A stretch of DNA of 64,000 nucleotides from the NCBI GenBank assembly GCA_935421135.1, contig OW285189.1:1116001-1180000 (forward strand), written 5' to 3'. The position numbers and the translations under genes are program-made. A model generated the notes under the pieces. The model had not been told where the DNA came from, ran no database searches, and worked only from the letters and a program-made list of their open reading frames with translations. This stretch comes from Bugulina stolonifera (taxonomy: Eukaryota; Bryozoa; Gymnolaemata; Cheilostomatida; Bugulidae). This document shows positions 61,305 to 64,000 of the stretch, piece by piece (within the stretch, counting starts at the first letter, position 1; each line of letters begins with the position of its first letter).

Positions 61305-62557
61305 CAAGGCCGTAGTGCCCTATACGGCCGTGCGGCCTGGCCGTCTCAACTTTTGGCATTGCAAAGTCGAAATCTAGTCAATTTAATATCATTGTCAGAT
61401 CGGTGTTTAAAGTTTCTTCCACTTTCCTATTCGCGGGGTTTACAAAATATGTAAGGATATGGTGATAATAAGTGTGCTAAACATTTTTATACCAGAAAAC
61501 TCTAAATACTACTGTACTTAACTACAATTATGTAACATTTTAGATATTGAATAACTGTCGGGGGAGATAAATCTAAATCTCAAGACTATTTCAGTATACA
61601 GTATAAGAAGTATACACAGTCTATGTACTGGGTGTGTTAAAAATATAAATCTTGAAAATCTAAACAATTATATTAGTTTTCAATTGAACAAACTTTTTTG
61701 GATTCGGCTATCTGTCTGCCCTACATTGTTGTCAATATATTTACTTAGGCATTCAATCTTATAGGGAGAAATAAGAAATATCTTTATGGTAGCAGTGGTC
61801 AAAGTCTAAGAAAAGTGGTGGGGGTCTCTACTCTCTAGGATAGCAGACCTCGAAGCTCCCGAACGGTGCGCTGGTGGGGGAGGGTCCGGTAGGGGCGCCT
61901 GAGCACCCTCCCATAAATTGGAAACTTTATCAAAATTAGACATCAAAATGGTGCAAAATCCAAGAACCTCAGGTTAAAATATTTTCTAAGATCTTAAGAT
62001 TTTAAGAGGAAATTTTGTTGCTATGAAACAAGGAAAATATATGTGACAACATTTGATTTTTTATAACAGCAATCTGTAGGGGGTCTATCAGTCTGAGGGA
62101 CTCCTTGAAATTGATGGTGGGAGACTGCGTCCCCCCACGACCCCCCCAACTTTGACCACTGTATGGTAGAAAAGAAACACATGCTTTCAGCTGCTTTTTG
62201 TAGATTCGTTAGCTCTACTTCATTTCATTGCATGTTTTTCATCATTGTAAAGGAGTAAAGTATTTGTAAATGTCGTTAGAGTTGAATGATTTATGTTCAG
62301 TCATAATTGTGAACAGATACAATGTATACATGTACATGCATATATATGGATGAGGCTGGATTATATTTAATATTATTACACAGGTATATTTCATAAACCT
62401 GAACTGCTTCAAATTTGCTCTATTTTTCTGAAAAATACTCTCAGGGCGTCGCCGGCCGGGGCGCCGCCCCGGACCCCGCCAGGGGGCCTAGGCGGCCCCC
62501 TGGACCCCCGGCCTAAATTTTGGCCCCACCAACATTTCTTACGGCGCTACGGCCCTG
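61305..62557. mobile_element. hAT-like non-autonomous element, 1.25 kb
   Basis: Starts caaggccgtagtgcc and ends ggcgctacggccctg, an inverted repeat with two mismatches of the CAGGGCCGTAGC type seen in hAT elements. TAAT lies on both sides (61301-61304 and 62558-62561); a full 8-bp duplication is not visible. The right end carries a strongly GC-rich block at 62446-62530 with internal palindromes. A second element (61793-62161) is nested inside. Confidence 0.65.
61793..62161. mobile_element. hAT-like MITE, 369 bp, perfect 8-bp target duplication
   Basis: Begins cagtggtcaaagt and ends actttgaccactg, a perfect 13-bp inverted repeat. The 8-bp word TATGGTAG flanks it exactly on both sides (61785-61792 and 62162-62169), which is diagnostic of hAT-type insertion. 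G-rich and C-rich subterminal tracts (gtgggggtc, cgacccccccaac) are also complementary. Non-coding; inserted within the 61305-62557 element. Confidence 0.88.
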
Positions 62558-63339
62558 TAATACCAACTTGATACCTGCAGTGCACAATAATAATGCATGC
62601 ACTAACTAGTGTAATATCGTGCGTAATACATTCATAAATGCATGTTGGAATTATAAAGCCGGAACAGCTGAAAACTGGAAGCATGTTTTAAAGGGTACCG
62701 GTATATATTTTTCTTGAACAATCTGACTTGTGTTTTATGCTCATCTAGAATCACATAATCACAACTTATACGACTACAAAAGGTCTAAGTTAGAGATTTT
62801 GATGATCACTTTGAGTACTATTTGGTACAATTGCTAACTTTGACCTGATGTGGTCCAATAAGTTAACATCAAAGGTTATGCAGTATAAAACACAGATTTA
62901 GATAATGCAAGAAAGAAATAAGTGTCATAGTTTGCACATGTTACATCAAATCAAGTGTGTTCACAGAAGACAAGTAATAACAAATCAAGTGTATTATTAT
63001 TATCTGAAGTAAAATGGTATAGACTATAGATGATTCTTAGAATGGTACTAGTTATACAAGTCAACAGTTTCAATCAAGTTTGGTTTCCATTCAGAACAAA
63101 AACATGCATGCCCTGCCCTACTACCCAAGTAAAATAGTCTGCACTAGTCTGGGACAGGTGATACAGTGATACACATCAGTCTATAATTGATACAAGTACT
63201 TTATACACATACAGCTAGCTAGGAGCTCTTAAAAAGGAGTAATACATGATAAAGAATAAAGGTATGTAATATGCTAGCTGTAACCTAAGTGATATCATAC
63301 ATTTCAAACAGGATACGCTCTGGCTGACCCCCAGCCCTC
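62558..63339. other. Spacer, likely 3' flank of a minus-strand gene
   Basis: AT-rich sequence; presumably contains the 3' untranslated region of the exon at 63340-63429. No poly(A) signal was assigned. Confidence 0.35.
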
Positions 63340-63429
63340 TCAGTGTCTATTACTGTTAGGAATGTTGGCTACGTAGTCTCCTATCATATACGAGTTGCTC
63401 ATCCCAAAGCTGGCTGCAGCTACAGCTGG
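63340..63429 (-). CDS. Probable last coding exon of an unidentified gene
   Basis: On the minus strand a good acceptor (gttattttcag) is followed by 29 codons and TGA. The peptide starts PAVAAASFGMSN, continues SYMIGDYVAN and ends NSNRH. The composition is more GC-balanced than the surroundings and the frame is exactly phase 0 from the acceptor. The family is not recognised and upstream exons would lie beyond 64000. Confidence 0.45.
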   Translation of the reverse strand, partial: PAVAAASFGMSNSYMIGDYVANIPNSNRH

Positions 63430-63728
63430 CTGAAAATAACAGCAACATGTGGTCAACATTTCAGAGAAACCATTTATTTATAAACTGTATGTACAGTATT
63501 TTACAAGCAAGTGGATAGACAAGGTTAGTATATTGTAGTTATCTTCTCTTGTTAGTGATGTACAGAGAGACAAACAGGGCACCCAGTCGGAGCACTAGCA
63601 GATATAGAATAATGAAATAATGTGTAGTTCGGTGTCATCAGTGTTAAACCTTATTATACTATTAGTAGCTACATGTATTACTGGTCTCTGCACTGGTATG
63701 TAATGTGATGTGGCCAATTTATAATAAC

Positions 63729-64000
63729 AGCTGTACCTGTATGTAATCATGTACTACTAGGTAGGGGTAAGTGTGTATATGAAGTGAGGAGCTGTACCTG
63801 TATGTAATCATGTACTACTAGGTAGGGGTAAGTGTGTATATGAAGTGAGGAGCTGTACCTGTATGTAATCATGTACTACTAGGTAGGGGTAAGTGTGTAT
63901 ATGAAGTGAGGAGCTGTACCTGTATGTAATCATGTACTACTAGGTAGGGGTAAGTGTGTATATGAAGTGAGGAGCTGTACCTGTATGTAATCATGTACTA
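63729..64000. repeat. 61-bp tandem repeat running off the window end
   Basis: At least four copies of a 61-bp unit (gagctgtacctgtatgtaat..., with aggtaggggtaagtgtgt), essentially identical. 61 is not a multiple of three, so it is non-coding, and it would lie in the intron before the exon at 63340-63429. Confidence 0.93.

Noticed and set aside
3583..64000. Regularly repeated arrays resembling a CRISPR
   Set aside because: All arrays are head-to-tail minisatellites without unique spacers, and the genome is eukaryotic.

Overview
The window is AT-rich nuclear DNA from an animal. Genes are split by GT-AG introns, all three recognisable proteins are metazoan-type (a PSTK kinase, a leucine-rich-repeat/immunoglobulin receptor, an SSUH2-like zinc protein), and most other sequence is tandem repeats, inverted-repeat transposons and dead retrotransposons. 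Compact exons, a non-vertebrate LRR-Ig receptor and the very common palindrome tacatgta would suit a sponge or another early-branching invertebrate; this is inference only.

Layout. 1-0.6 kb: probable solo LTR. 2.85-13.1 kb (+): complete six-exon gene for O-phosphoseryl-tRNA(Sec) kinase (PSTK, 328 aa). Its intron 3 is filled by about 5.6 kb of a 39-bp satellite made from the exon 3/intron 3 junction itself; introns 2 and 5 hold other tandem arrays and two MITEs. 13.1-37.4 kb: no convincing gene, but MITEs (TTCGAAA family, a pogo/Tigger-like family), a probable LTR, a tRNA-like relic and several minisatellites. 37.4-43.3 kb (+): two-exon gene for a 539-aa LRR-Ig transmembrane protein, with a 547-bp MITE in its intron. 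45.3-49.2 kb (-): complete eight-exon SSUH2-like gene (434 aa) with a tandem-repeated N-terminus. 50.0-51.3 kb (+): dead endonuclease/reverse-transcriptase LINE. 53.1-54.5 kb: TTAA-flanked inverted-repeat element. 55.6-57.1 kb (-): second LINE relic, split by an LTR. 57.5-60.7 kb: 3.1-kb region bounded by related inverted arms. 61.3-62.6 kb: hAT-like element with a second hAT-like MITE nested in it, the inner one with a perfect 8-bp target duplication. 63.34-63.43 kb (-): probable last exon of a gene that continues past the window.

The three complete genes do not form an operon or pathway. PSTK makes phosphoseryl-tRNA(Sec), so the organism probably makes selenocysteine by the archaeal/eukaryotic route. 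The LRR-Ig protein is a cell-surface protein with a tyrosine-bearing tail. The SSUH2-like protein has six DnaJ-type CxxCxGxG motifs and a proline-rich N-terminus.

The most unusual observation is the PSTK satellite. Each unit holds the last 22 nt of exon 3 plus the first 17 nt of intron 3, so the array is a run of in-frame copies of the 5' splice site. Many keep GTAAGT and many are inactivated by a single G-to-A change.
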